From positions 620,001-684,000 of the forward strand of contig CAWGLZ010000004.1 of NCBI GenBank assembly GCA_963823535.1: a stretch of 64,000 nt of DNA. Reading direction: 5' to 3'. Shown here piece after piece: positions 34,912 to 42,466 of the stretch. A program made the position numbers and the translations under genes. Within the stretch, counting starts at the first letter, position 1; every line of letters starts with the position of its first letter. The notes beneath the pieces are model-generated. The model ran no database searches. It saw only the letters and a program-made list of their open reading frames with translations, and was not told the DNA's origin. Source of the DNA: RPQJ01 sp963823535. GTDB taxonomy: Bacteria; Pseudomonadota; Gammaproteobacteria; Steroidobacterales; Steroidobacteraceae.

Positions 34912-36426
34912 ATGCAAGCTGACTGGCCCATCCTGAGCGTGCTCATCTGGCTGCCGATCGCGGCCGGCGTCCTGCTACTGCTGCATGGCGAACGCGGGCA
35001 TGGCGTGGCACGCTGGCTGGCGCTCCTGGCGTCCGTCGCCACGTTCGTGGTCAGCGTCCTGCTCTGGCAGGCGTTCGACACCAGCACGGCCGCCATGCAG
35101 TTCGTGGAGCGGCAGCCCTGGATCGGTGCCTTCAACGCCTGGTATCACCTCGGCGTGGACGGCATCTCGATGCCGCTCATCGTGCTCACCGCCTTCATCA
35201 CGCCGCTGGTCGTGATCGCCGGCTGGACCGTGATCGAGAAGCGCCCGGCCCAGTACATGGCGGCATTCCTGATCCTCGAGGGCCTCATGATCGGCGTCTT
35301 CGCGGCGCTCGACGCGATGCTCTTCTACGTCCTCTGGGAAGCCATGCTGATCCCGATGTTCGTCATCATCGGTGTCTGGGGTGGCCCGCGGCGGGTGTAC
35401 GCGACGGTCAAGTTCTTCCTGTACACGTTCCTCGGTTCCGTCGTGATGCTGGTCGCGCTGATCTACCTGTACCTGCAGGGCGGCAGCTACGCCATCGCCG
35501 ACCTCCAGGCCATGCCGCTCACGCTGCGCGAGCAGAGCCTGGTCTTCATCGCGTTCCTGCTCGCCTTCGCAGTGAAGGTGCCAATGTGGCCGGTGCACAC
35601 GTGGCTGCCGGACGCGCACGTCGAGGCGCCGACGGGCGGCTCGGTGATCCTGGCCGCCATCATGCTGAAGATGGGAGGCTACGGTTTCCTGCGTTTCAGC
35701 CTGCCGATCGCGCCGGACGCCAGCCGCGAACTCGACTGGCTGATCATTGCGCTGTCGCTGATCGCCGTGGTGTACATCGGCTTCGTAGCCCTGGTGCAGG
35801 AGGACATGAAGAAGCTGATCGCGTACTCCTCGATCGCGCACATGGGATTCGTGACGCTGGGCGCGTTCGCCGGGTTCCAGATCCTGGCCAACACCGGCAG
35901 CCTGCAGGGCGCCGCCATGGGCCTCGACGGCGCGATGGTGCAGATGGTGTCGCACGGCCTCGTGTCCGGTGCGCTCTTCCTGTGCATCGGCGTCCTCTAC
36001 GACCGCATGCACAGCCGGCAGATCGCGGACTACGGCGGCGTGATCAACACCATGCCGGTGTTCGGGGCGTTCATGGTGCTGTTCGCCATGGCGAACGCCG
36101 GACTCCCCGGCACCTCCGGTTTCGTGGGTGAGTTCCTCGTCATCCTGGCGAGCTTCCGGGCGAGCTTCTGGTACGCGTTCCTGGCGGCCACCACGCTGAT
36201 CCTCGGTGCGGCGTACACGCTGTGGCTCGTCAAGCGCGTCGTGTTCGGCCCGGTCGGCAACGATCGCGTCGCGCAGCTCACGGACGTCAACGGTCGCGAG
36301 TTCCTCGTGCTCGGCGTGCTCGCGGTGGCCGTGCTGGCGCTCGGCCTGTGGCCTGCGCCACTGCTGGACGTCATGCGACCCACGATCGAGCAGCTCGTGC
36401 AGCAGATGATGGTGACGAAGACCTGA
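34912..36426 (+). CDS. nuoM: NADH-quinone oxidoreductase subunit M
   Basis: 504 residues, about 14 TM helices, the middle antiporter-like proton channel. The TM5 Glu lies in FYVLWEAMLIPMFVIIG. The TM7 Lys lies in FAVKVPMWPVHTWLPDAHVEAP, followed by LKMGGYGFLRF and AYSSIAHMGFV, all standard for NuoM. It sits 3 bp after nuoL and 3 bp before nuoN. Confidence 0.97.
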   Translation: MQADWPILSVLIWLPIAAGVLLLLHGERGHGVARWLALLASVATFVVSVLLWQAFDTSTAAMQFVERQPWIGAFNAWYHLGVDGISMPLIVLTAFITPLVVIAGWTVIEKRPAQYMAAFLILEGLMIGVFAALDAMLFYVLWEAMLIPMFVIIGVWGGPRRVYATVKFFLYTFLGSVVMLVALIYLYLQGGSYAIADLQAMPLTLREQSLVFIAFLLAFAVKVPMWPVHTWLPDAHVEAPTGGSVILAAIMLKMGGYGFLRFSLPIAPDASRELDWLIIALSLIAVVYIGFVALVQEDMKKLIAYSSIAHMGFVTLGAFAGFQILANTGSLQGAAMGLDGAMVQMVSHGLVSGALFLCIGVLYDRMHSRQIADYGGVINTMPVFGAFMVLFAMANAGLPGTSGFVGEFLVILASFRASFWYAFLAATTLILGAAYTLWLVKRVVFGPVGNDRVAQLTDVNGREFLVLGVLAVAVLALGLWPAPLLDVMRPTIEQLVQQMMVTKT

Positions 36427-36429
36427 GCC

Positions 36430-37875
36430 ATGAACCCAGCCTCCATCACACGCCTCGACCTGTTGCTCGCCGCGCCCGAGATCTTCCTGCTCACGGCGAT
36501 CTGCGCGATCCTGCTCATCGACCTGTTCCTCGACGACGGGAAGCGGGCCATCACCTTCATCCTTTCGCTCGTGGCGCTGGCCGGTGTCGCGTGGGTCACC
36601 GCACGGACCGGCGTCGAGGCACGGACGGTCGCCTGGCACGGCACCTACGTCGCCGACCCGGTCGGATCGCTGCTCAAGGTCGTCGCCTACGGGACCGTGG
36701 CCGTGGCGTTCCTGTATTCGTACGGCTACCTGCACAAGCGCGGCCTGCTGAAGGGCGAGTTCTTCGTGCTCGGCCTGTTTGCGCTGCTCGGCATCATGGT
36801 GCTGATCTCGGCGAACAGCCTCGTCACGCTGTACCTGGGCGTGGAACTCCTGGCGCTGTCGCTGTATGCAATGGTGGCGTTCAACCGCGACTCGGCGATC
36901 TCGGCCGAGGCCGCCATCAAGTACTTCGTTCTCGGTTCGATCGCCTCGGGTGCGCTGCTCTACGGCATGTCGATGGTCTACGGCGTGACCGGCTCGCTGC
37001 AGCTCGGGGAGGTGAGCGACGCCGTGCTGCAGCTCGGGCCGAACCAGATCGGCCTGCTGTTCGGGCTGGCGTTCATCATCGTCGGCATTTCGTTCAAGTT
37101 CGGGGCAGTGCCGTTCCACATGTGGGTGCCGGACGTCTATCACGGGGCCCCGACGGCGGTGACGCTGTTCCTGGGGTCGGCGCCGAAGCTCGCGTCGTTC
37201 GCGCTGGCCTACCGGCTGCTCGCCGAGGGACTGGGTGGCCTGCAGGACGACTGGCAGGACATGCTCGCCATCGTGGCGCTGCTCTCGATGGCGATCGGCA
37301 ACGTGGTGGCCATCGCGCAGACCAACATCAAGCGCATGCTCGCGTACTCCACGATCTCGCACGTGGGCTTCATCCTGCTCGGCATCCTCGCCGGGACGAG
37401 CGAGGGCTACCAGGCGGCGCTCTACTACACGATTACGTACGTAATCATGGCCATCGGCGGCTTCGGAATGATCATCCTGCTGTCCCGGGCGGGGTTCGAA
37501 GCGGACAGTCTCGAGGACTTCAAGGGCCTCAATGCGCGCAGCCCCTGGTTCGCGGCCGTGATGCTGATGCTGATGTTCAGCATGGCCGGGGTGCCGCCAT
37601 TCGTCGGCTTCTGGGCCAAGCTGGCCGTCATACAGGCGGCCCTGCACGTGGGCCTGCTGTGGCTGGTCGTGGCGGCCGTGGCCTTCTCGGTCGTCGGCGC
37701 CTATTACTACCTGCGCGTCGTGAAGCTCATGTACTTCGACGAGCCCACCGAGCGGCGGGCGCTCGAGGGGAGCGGGTCGTTCCGGTTCGTGCTCAGCCTC
37801 AACGGACTTGCCGTGCTGGCGCTCGGCATGTACCCGGGCCTGTTGCTCGCCCTGTGCGCGAGGGTGATTCCGTAG
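36430..37875 (+). CDS. nuoN: NADH-quinone oxidoreductase subunit N
   Basis: 481 residues, about 14 TM helices, the proximal antiporter-like proton channel. The motifs are LYLGVELLALSLYAMVAF with the TM5 Glu, GISFKFGAVPFHMWVPDVYHGAPT with the TM7 Lys, and AYSTISHVGFILLG. It is the last gene of the operon; its stop is 6 bp before the promoter of tRNA-fMet. Confidence 0.97.
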   Translation: MNPASITRLDLLLAAPEIFLLTAICAILLIDLFLDDGKRAITFILSLVALAGVAWVTARTGVEARTVAWHGTYVADPVGSLLKVVAYGTVAVAFLYSYGYLHKRGLLKGEFFVLGLFALLGIMVLISANSLVTLYLGVELLALSLYAMVAFNRDSAISAEAAIKYFVLGSIASGALLYGMSMVYGVTGSLQLGEVSDAVLQLGPNQIGLLFGLAFIIVGISFKFGAVPFHMWVPDVYHGAPTAVTLFLGSAPKLASFALAYRLLAEGLGGLQDDWQDMLAIVALLSMAIGNVVAIAQTNIKRMLAYSTISHVGFILLGILAGTSEGYQAALYYTITYVIMAIGGFGMIILLSRAGFEADSLEDFKGLNARSPWFAAVMLMLMFSMAGVPPFVGFWAKLAVIQAALHVGLLWLVVAAVAFSVVGAYYYLRVVKLMYFDEPTERRALEGSGSFRFVLSLNGLAVLALGMYPGLLLALCARVIP

Positions 37876-37881
37876 CAGGGT

Positions 37882-37910
37882 TTGCTTACCGGATTCGCCG
37901 TCCGTATAAT
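37882..37910 (+). promoter_or_regulatory. Sigma-70 promoter of tRNA-fMet
   Basis: TTGCTT (37882-37887) and a consensus TATAAT (37905-37910) have a 17-bp spacer and end 12 bp before the tRNA. The GC-rich stretch AGGCGGC after the -10 is like the stringent-control discriminator of stable RNA promoters. The tRNA is thus independent of nuo. Confidence 0.8.
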
Positions 37911-37922
37911 AGGCGGCTCGAT

Positions 37923-37999
37923 TGCGGGGTGGAGCAGTCTGGCAGCTCGTCGGGCTCATAACCCGAAGGTCGCAGGTTCAAATCCTGCCCCCGCTACCA
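37923..37999 (+). tRNA. Initiator tRNA-Met (fMet, anticodon CAT)
   Basis: This is a 77-nt tRNA with anticodon loop CTCATAA and the three G-C pairs GGG/CCC at the base of the anticodon stem (TCGGG / CCCGA) that mark initiator tRNA. The T arm is GCAGG-TTCAAAT-CCTGC and CCA is encoded (37997-37999). Positions 1 and 72 are T and T, a mismatch; a non-paired 1:72 is also an initiator trait and blocks use in elongation (E. coli has C-A). In related genomes rimP-nusA-infB often follows; here accessory DNA follows. Confidence 0.96.
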
Positions 38000-38039
38000 A
38001 CGCATTCGAAGCGAACGGCCCCTCTGGGGCCGTTTTGCT
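37987..38039 (+). repeat. att-like repeat copy 1: tRNA-fMet 3' end plus terminator
   Basis: These 53 bp start with the last 13 nt of the tRNA (GCCCCCGCTACCA) and run through its terminator, whose stem AACGGCCCC / GGGGCCGTT spans 38014-38034. The same 53 bp recur at 38748-38800 (2 mismatches) and 40514-40566 (3 mismatches). Homology begins abruptly inside the acceptor stem, as at tRNA attachment sites used by tyrosine integrases. No integrase gene is nearby. Confidence 0.85.
38014..38039 (+). terminator. Terminator of tRNA-fMet
   Basis: A 9-bp stem AACGGCCCC / GGGGCCGTT with a TCT loop is followed by TTGCT. It lies inside the 53-bp repeat, so each repeat copy carries a terminator. Confidence 0.8.
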
Positions 38040-38051
38040 ATGCGGAACCCG

Positions 38052-38453
38052 TCAGGTTCGGCGCATCGCTTCGAGCGCCGCTTTGGTCATGAAGCCGCTG
38101 CGGGTCTCGCCGTGCGCGCGCGCATGCTCGTCGATCTGCTTGAGCAAACGGCCGGGAACCGTGATGTTGATTTTCTCGGCTGGGCCGAAGAATCGCTCCA
38201 CCGGCACATCCACGATTCCCCACGTCCAGCCCTTGTACTCACGATCGGCCTGCCAGTCGCTCATCGGCTTCGGACGCGGCATCGCCTTGCCACTTTCCGC
38301 CAGCAGGTCGCAGTGAGCTTCAATGGCCTCGCGGACGTTGTCGAAGGCCTCTTCGACCGTATCACCGGCGCTGAAGCAGCCGGGAAGATCGGGAACAACC
38401 ACGCCGAAGGCTGTCTTGCGCGTCCCCGGTTCAATGGCGATCGTGAACTTCAT
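38052..38453 (-). CDS. hicB: HicB-family antitoxin
   Basis: 133 residues. The N-terminal partial-RNase-H HicB domain is seen in GVVVPDLPGCFSAGDTVEEAFDNV followed by EAIEAHCDLLAESGK. The C-terminal ribbon-helix-helix domain is NITVPGRLLKQIDEHARAHG and RSGFMTKAALEAM, which binds the operon promoter. HicB neutralises HicA and represses the pair. The ATG overlaps the hicA stop (ATGA), giving the order hicA-hicB. The stop is 12 bp from repeat copy 1. Confidence 0.93.
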   Translation of the reverse strand: MKFTIAIEPGTRKTAFGVVVPDLPGCFSAGDTVEEAFDNVREAIEAHCDLLAESGKAMPRPKPMSDWQADREYKGWTWGIVDVPVERFFGPAEKINITVPGRLLKQIDEHARAHGETRSGFMTKAALEAMRRT

Positions 38454-38632
38454 TTTAGGCCTGCCTGCTTCCTGATCTTGTGTACGAGTCCTTTACCAAG
38501 GTCCTTCTTCGGGTGCGGCACGGTAATGTGCCCTGGTCGCGTCGCGTGTACGAAGATGTGATGGCTGCCAACCGTCCGGCGCAACGTCCAGCCTGCCTGC
38601 TCGAGTTCGCGGATGAGGTCGGTGCTTTTCAA
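38450..38632 (-). CDS. hicA: HicA-family mRNA interferase toxin
   Basis: 60 residues from TTG 38632 (M-KSTDLIRELEQAGW). HicA is a small dsRBD-like ribonuclease that cleaves mRNA. The catalytic His lies in VGSHHIFVHA, followed by the typical ITVPHPKKDLGKGLVHKIRKQAG. An in-frame ATG at 38662 would add ten residues (MRATVVTIPT) absent from the family, and that ATG lies inside a candidate promoter, so I prefer the TTG. This makes the start noncanonical and close to the predicted transcript start. Confidence 0.9.
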   Translation of the reverse strand: MKSTDLIRELEQAGWTLRRTVGSHHIFVHATRPGHITVPHPKKDLGKGLVHKIRKQAGLK

Positions 38633-38639
38633 GGTGGGT

Positions 38640-38669
38640 ATAGTAACCACCGTTGCTCTCATTGGTCAA
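38640..38669 (-). promoter_or_regulatory. Candidate hicAB promoter
   Basis: On the minus strand TTGACC (38669-38664) and TACTAT (38645-38640) are 18 bp apart. Transcription would begin about 7 bp downstream, next to the TTG at 38632, so hicA mRNA could be nearly leaderless. Confidence 0.4.
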
Positions 38670-38747
38670 CACCATACCTACTGCTCATGCGGGCGGCGCA
38701 GGTCAGCGCAGCCGCAGGCTGTAGATCGTTGCTCGGATCGGTAGCAG

Positions 38748-38800
38748 GCCCCCGCTACCAACGCATTCGAAGCAAACGGCCCCTTTGGGGCCGTTTTGCT
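38748..38800 (+). repeat. att-like repeat copy 2
   Basis: This copy is 51 of 53 identical to copy 1, including the last 13 nt of tRNA-fMet and the terminator. Changes are GCGAAC to GCAAAC and a CTC to CTT in the loop. Beyond it, TTTCAGGGCCGACGCG (38801-38816) is shared with copy 3 but not copy 1. Copies 1 and 2 exactly bracket the hicAB operon (38040-38747). Confidence 0.85.
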
Positions 38801-38853
38801 TTTCAGGGCCGACGCGAAGCCGCATAACAATCGACGAATCCCAATCCACCTCG

Positions 38854-38880
38854 AGCCCGGTCCCGCGCCGGGCTTCCTTC
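38854..38880 (-). terminator. Terminator of zinc-ribbon gene A
   Basis: AGCCCGG / CCGGGCT stem (38854-38860 with 38868-38874) directly at the 3' end of the minus-strand gene. It has a related sequence at the PEP-CTERM gene ends (ACTCGAGCCCGG). Confidence 0.6.
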
Positions 38881-39117
38881 CTACGGCTGCATCCACCCGT
38901 TTGCGTTCGTCCAGGTTGGCATCGGCGGCCTGACTTGTAGCTGTCCCGGCTCGCCGCAGACGTGGCACTTCACGACGATCGGCAATCGGCGCTCGCCGTG
39001 CCCCGCGCTGATCATCCGCCCGAGGTCGAGCGTCACCCATCGTCTACAGCGGGCGCAGTGGGCGGCGAGCTCGTGGTCGTGAGCGTGCAGGCCCGCCAGG
39101 GTGCCAAGATCGATCAT
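38881..39117 (-). CDS. Small zinc-ribbon protein of unknown function, copy A
   Basis: 78 residues, MIDLGTLAGLHAHDHELAA at the N-terminus. Four cysteines form CARC (residues 21-24) and CHVC (51-54), which suggests a zinc ribbon. The segment RRLPIVVKCHVCGEPGQL resembles a rubredoxin-like knuckle, and the protein ends TWTNANGWMQP. A paralogue with 72 of 78 identical residues is at 43162-43398. Both keep the frame and all cysteines, so selection on the protein is likely. GAGGTAGAG upstream of the ATG may be the ribosome site. I recognise no function; a nucleic-acid-binding role is only a guess. Confidence 0.75.
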   Translation of the reverse strand: MIDLGTLAGLHAHDHELAAHCARCRRWVTLDLGRMISAGHGERRLPIVVKCHVCGEPGQLQVRPPMPTWTNANGWMQP

Positions 39118-39186
39118 GGGCGGACTCTACCTCGGCCAGTGGCTCACCGGGCGAGCCTCGCGAATCTGCACGTCCCCGCCACAAAT

Positions 39187-39467
39187 CCGCGGCGATGCTG
39201 TGGCGCTCGAGCAACTCGAAGCCGAGTTCAGCGACTGTAGCGTGCCTGGGCGAGTCGCGATGACAGCACCCAGCGGTCCTATGGGTGCGGCGGGTTGCCG
39301 GTCATCCCGCGCTGAAGAGAACCGGCTAGCGGATTGGACGATCGAGCGACAGCGCGGGCGGCTCGAGGTCGGCGGCGGTTCGGCGTGCTGATCGCGTCCC
39401 TGCGGTGGGGAGTGTGCGAGTTACAGCGCAAAACTGATTCGCTTGTCCGTGATTAAGGGACAGACGG
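39187..39467 (+). other. Non-coding stretch before secreted protein gene
   Basis: Between the zinc-ribbon cassette and the secreted protein gene I see no gene and no repeat. It presumably holds the promoters; no clear -35/-10 pair stands out. Confidence 0.5.
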
Positions 39468-40166
39468 ATGAGCATGGACAAACAGCTTGCACAGGGGATC
39501 AACATGGACGCGAATCGTCGAATTTCCGGAGTTGTGACCGGCAGCCTGTCGATTGCCGCTGCAACGATGGTCCTGTCAATGTCGTGGGCTGCCGCGGCGC
39601 CTGGGTTCCGCGACCAGAACCGTCAGACGACGCGATATGCCGACTACCAGGCATGCGCAGATACGGCCGAAGGATACCGCTGCACCCAGGTCTCACCCAG
39701 CCAGGCGTTCGATCGCGAGGGCCGGTTCGAGTCGGCAGAGATTTTCCTCTACGAGGAAGAGATGAACGCGCAGTACTACCTGTATCGCTACGCGGCGTGC
39801 CCGACGGAACCGGACGCGCTCAAGATCAATCTGCCGGGGCCGAGCGCATCGTTCGCAGCCACGGTGGATACGGCCACGTGCACCTTCAATTTCGGGATGC
39901 GCCTCGACTTCGCCACGGGCGAAGAGGAGTTCGCCGGGTTCGAGGGGGTGCTGGATGTGCGCGGCATCTGGCGGGGTCCGGCGCTGCGAGGGTCGTCCCA
40001 GTACACCCAGCACGAGAAGTACAACAAGGTTCAGTGGAACTACGCCTGCAACACGAAATACGGTTGGGACTACGCGGAGCGAAGCGTTACCGTCAATGGC
40101 GTACCCGCCGTCAGTGCCAAGGGCTTCGTGTACTCCGACCTGTGCAATCTGCTGGACAAGCAGTAG
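39468..40166 (+). CDS. Secreted protein of unknown function
   Basis: 232 residues. After MSMDKQLAQGIN a second ATG (39504) opens a signal peptide (MDANRRISGVV, hydrophobic core TGSLSIAAATMVLSMSW, cleavage near AAAAPG). Both starts have a ribosome site (AAGGGA and AGGGGA). The mature part has about five cysteines and many aromatic residues (EEMNAQYYLYRYAAC, QWNYACNTKYGWDYAE), as in a disulfide-bonded periplasmic or extracellular beta protein. No family recognised. It lies in the module between repeats 2 and 3. Confidence 0.75.
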   Translation: MSMDKQLAQGINMDANRRISGVVTGSLSIAAATMVLSMSWAAAAPGFRDQNRQTTRYADYQACADTAEGYRCTQVSPSQAFDREGRFESAEIFLYEEEMNAQYYLYRYAACPTEPDALKINLPGPSASFAATVDTATCTFNFGMRLDFATGEEEFAGFEGVLDVRGIWRGPALRGSSQYTQHEKYNKVQWNYACNTKYGWDYAERSVTVNGVPAVSAKGFVYSDLCNLLDKQ

Positions 40167-40245
40167 AAAAGATACGGCGGGCCAGGTGTTGTCGCACCTG
40201 GCCCGCTGCGACCCCGTAATCCGCCCGTCGGGCTCGGCTGACGAG

Positions 40246-40274
40246 CCGGAGAATCCGCACGTCCCCGCCACAAC
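40246..40274 (-). repeat. Remnant of zinc-ribbon cassette upstream end
   Basis: GAGAATCCGCACGTCCCCGCC here matches the region just upstream of both zinc-ribbon genes (39156 and 43438 areas). The gene itself is absent, so this is a decayed or partial copy. Confidence 0.5.
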
Positions 40275-40309
40275 TGGACGGCGACGGCACGGACGTTACC
40301 GGCGACCTT

Positions 40310-40499
40310 ATGGAAATGGACATCCTCGAGCAGCGGTACCTGGCGCTGGTGGCGCGCATCCAGAAAGGGCCCGATGAGCGAGGAGGCTGGGGCGGCGATC
40401 CTGATCCTGGCCGAGGTCGAGCGGATCTACCGGCGGGAGAGGTCGGAATCGGACCGGCCGGCAAGCCTGAAGCCTAGAAAATCGCCACCGACCGCCTGA
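40310..40499 (+). pseudogene. Possible broken small gene (two overlapping short frames)
   Basis: A 55-codon frame from ATG 40310 (MEMDILEQRYLALVARIQ) runs to 40477, and a second 41-codon frame starts at ATG 40374 (MSEEAGAAILILAEVERIYRRE) with AAAGGG upstream and ends at 40499. Both look amphipathic and protein-like where they join, so they may be one gene split by a frameshift. It lies just before repeat copy 3. Evidence is weak. Confidence 0.3.
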
Positions 40500-40513
40500 A
40501 AGTATTAAAGCGG

Positions 40514-40566
40514 GCCCCCGCTACCATCGCATTCGAAGCGAACGACCCCTCTGGGGCCGTTCTGCT
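40514..40566 (+). repeat. att-like repeat copy 3
   Basis: 50 of 53 identical to copy 1 (ACCAACG to ACCATCG, ACGGCC to ACGACC, GTTTTG to GTTCTG). It is followed by TTTCAGGGCCGACGCG (40567-40582) as in copy 2. It also provides a hairpin at the 3' side of the minus-strand MscS-like gene. Confidence 0.85.
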
Positions 40567-40637
40567 TTTCAGGGCCGACGCGCATCCGCGATGCGCCGCG
40601 TCGCCACAGCGCATCGTGCTTGCCAACCCGATTCGGG

Positions 40638-42122
40638 TTAACGGTCGCGAGACCGGGCCTCGTCCGTGCGCAGCTTGCTGAACCAGTGTTCGAGTTGCCG
40701 GCCGGCCGCTTCGCGTCCTCCCAGGCCAAATGCCAGCGCAATGGCCACAGCGACAGCACCGAATGTCAGCGCAAAACCGAGGTTAACGATGTCATCGGCT
40801 ATGCCCATCGCGCGCAGGCCCATGGCCAGCACGAGCGCGATGATGGCAACTCTCGCCACTTCGGCCAGCAGACCACTGAATTCCGAACTTGTCTGGCGAA
40901 TGGCGGAATAGGCCAGACCGGCCAGCCAGAAACCAACCACCAGAATCAGGCCGCCCAGCAGCACGTCCCCTGCAAACCACGCAAATGTCCGACCGGCATC
41001 GGCCACCTGCGAAAGCCCGAGGCGATTCGCGGCCTCGATTCCGGCAAAAAGCATCGCGAAGAATAAGACCAGGCGGCCCGAGATGACGGACGGGCGCAGG
41101 CGCTCGGACGCCGGCAACTCGCGCAGGCCCATGGCCGCCGGCAGGCGGTCAATGCCGCCTGCTTCGGTCAGCTTGGTGACCAGGTCCGCCACCACTCTCG
41201 CTACCAGGAAGGTTACGACCAGGATCAGCACCGCCGCGACAATCGACGGTACGGCCGCCATGAACTGCCGCAACATTTCAGTGGCTGGGCCGGCAATCGC
41301 ATCGATCTGCAGCGCCTCGAAGGCCGCAATCAGCGCGGGGAAGAACACGATGATGAAAACCACCGTGCCCAGCACGCTGGCGAGCCGGATATTGCTCGAC
41401 AGCCCGGCTTTCGCCCCAAGTTTCTCGACACCCGCGGCTTCCAGGGCCGTTGTCGTCAGCCCGCGGAGAATGCCCGCAACCAGCCAGCCGACCAGGCCGA
41501 TTACGGCAGCCGCAAAGATGTTCGGCAGGGCCGCCAGCAGGTCATCCATCATGTCTTGCAAGGGCCTGAGTATTCCGTCCAGCCCAAGCGCGCCGACGAT
41601 GGCCGGCAGGAACATCAGCAATACGAGCCAGAACAATGTTCCAGCCACATTGCTGCTCATCGGCGCCATGCCGGCCTGCTCGATGAGCTGGTCATCGAGC
41701 CGGGTCGCACCCAGAGTTTTATTGACCAGTGTGCGCGCCAGGCTTGCAACCGCCCAGGCCACCAGCCCGAGCACCAGCGCCGCCAGCAATCGCGGCAGGT
41801 AACCAAGCACCTGATCAACCATGCCTTGCAGCGACTCGGAAATCATCGGCAGCGACAGCGCATTGAACACGCCAATCAGCGTCAGCACGATCACAAACCA
41901 GAACAGCCCGACGGCTATGCCATTTTCAAGGCTTACCTTGCGCCCCAGCGCCGACTCAAGTCGCCGGTTCAGGCCCAGCGCGCCGAGCCCGCGCCTCGAC
42001 GCGGCACGCAGCACGACGGCGATCAGCCAGCCGACGATCAGGATGGCGAGCGCGGCGAGAATCGACAGGATCTGCGGCGCAAGCGCATTCTGAAAGGACG
42101 AGTAGAATTCCCTGTAATCCAT
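40638..42122 (-). CDS. MscS-like / conserved TM-helix repeat membrane protein
   Basis: 494 residues, mostly hydrophobic. Repeated units of the Pfam TM_helix type (PF05552, as in Pseudomonas CmpX) can be seen. Each combines a long TM helix with an aliphatic GLVAW or GLVGWLVA motif and a short amphipathic helix, for example VLGYLPRLLAALVLGLVAW, ALPNIFAAAVIGLVGWLVA, and AVPSIVAAVLILVVTFLVA. About ten TM helices are likely. Proteins of this kind are annotated as mechanosensitive channel family members, but the MscS beta-domain is not visible. The ATG at 42122 is chosen over 42305 because AAGGGGAAG lies just upstream and the hydrophobic N-terminus follows. Confidence 0.85.
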   Translation of the reverse strand: MDYREFYSSFQNALAPQILSILAALAILIVGWLIAVVLRAASRRGLGALGLNRRLESALGRKVSLENGIAVGLFWFVIVLTLIGVFNALSLPMISESLQGMVDQVLGYLPRLLAALVLGLVAWAVASLARTLVNKTLGATRLDDQLIEQAGMAPMSSNVAGTLFWLVLLMFLPAIVGALGLDGILRPLQDMMDDLLAALPNIFAAAVIGLVGWLVAGILRGLTTTALEAAGVEKLGAKAGLSSNIRLASVLGTVVFIIVFFPALIAAFEALQIDAIAGPATEMLRQFMAAVPSIVAAVLILVVTFLVARVVADLVTKLTEAGGIDRLPAAMGLRELPASERLRPSVISGRLVLFFAMLFAGIEAANRLGLSQVADAGRTFAWFAGDVLLGGLILVVGFWLAGLAYSAIRQTSSEFSGLLAEVARVAIIALVLAMGLRAMGIADDIVNLGFALTFGAVAVAIALAFGLGGREAAGRQLEHWFSKLRTDEARSRDR

Positions 42123-42304
42123 GCGCTTCCCCTTAGGACGGCGTTTGTTCTTGGAGGAACCATTTTTACATATTCGCGCTGCCCCACCCACCGGCTTTGC
42201 CTGATCCTGGCTCCCAGGCGCGTACGCGGGGTCTCGGGCTAGGTTCTGGCGAGGATCCAGAAAAATCTTCGGGAGGGAGCGCGGCGCTATTGAGTCGCGT
42301 CGCA

Positions 42305-42315
42305 ATTCTTTACAT
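42305..42315 (+). promoter_or_regulatory. Candidate enhancer box upstream of PEP-CTERM gene 1
   Basis: ATTCTTTACAT lies 87 bp before the GG of the -24 element. PEP-CTERM gene 2 has ATTCCTTACAT at 86 bp before its -24 GG. The place and likeness fit an activator site of a sigma-54 system. Confidence 0.4.
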
Positions 42316-42390
42316 GCCGCAAGGCAAAAGCACTGAATCAGCTTGCAGAGAAGCCCCTAACACATTGGCATGGAACAAAACGGTTGCCAT

Positions 42391-42406
42391 GGGCAGGAAT
42401 TTTGCA
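42391..42406 (+). promoter_or_regulatory. Sigma-54 (-24/-12) promoter of PEP-CTERM gene 1
   Basis: GGGCAG-GAATT-TTGCA: the GG (42392-42393) and GC (42404-42405) are exactly 10 bp apart, as required for RpoN, and the -12 part is consensus. The start codon is about 60 bp downstream. Confidence 0.65.
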
Positions 42407-42466
42407 TAAGTCTGGTCAGAACGCCCGGCGAATCGGACTGGCGCAGCATCGAGGAGGGGGAGCGGC

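Larger units (their letters stand above)
38854..39186 (-). repeat. Zinc-ribbon cassette, copy A
   Basis: About 330 bp here and at 43135-43466 match closely: a terminator stem, the 78-codon zinc-ribbon gene, and about 70 bp upstream including GAATCTGCACGTCCCCGCC. Outside these limits the two loci differ. A short piece of the upstream end recurs near 40246-40274. Confidence 0.75.
42123..42466 (+). other. Intergenic region between MscS-like and PEP-CTERM genes
   Basis: 344 bp without a gene. It carries the divergent promoter regions: a sigma-54 type site at 42391-42406 toward the PEP-CTERM gene and, 86 bp upstream of it, the box ATTCTTTACAT. Confidence 0.6.
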
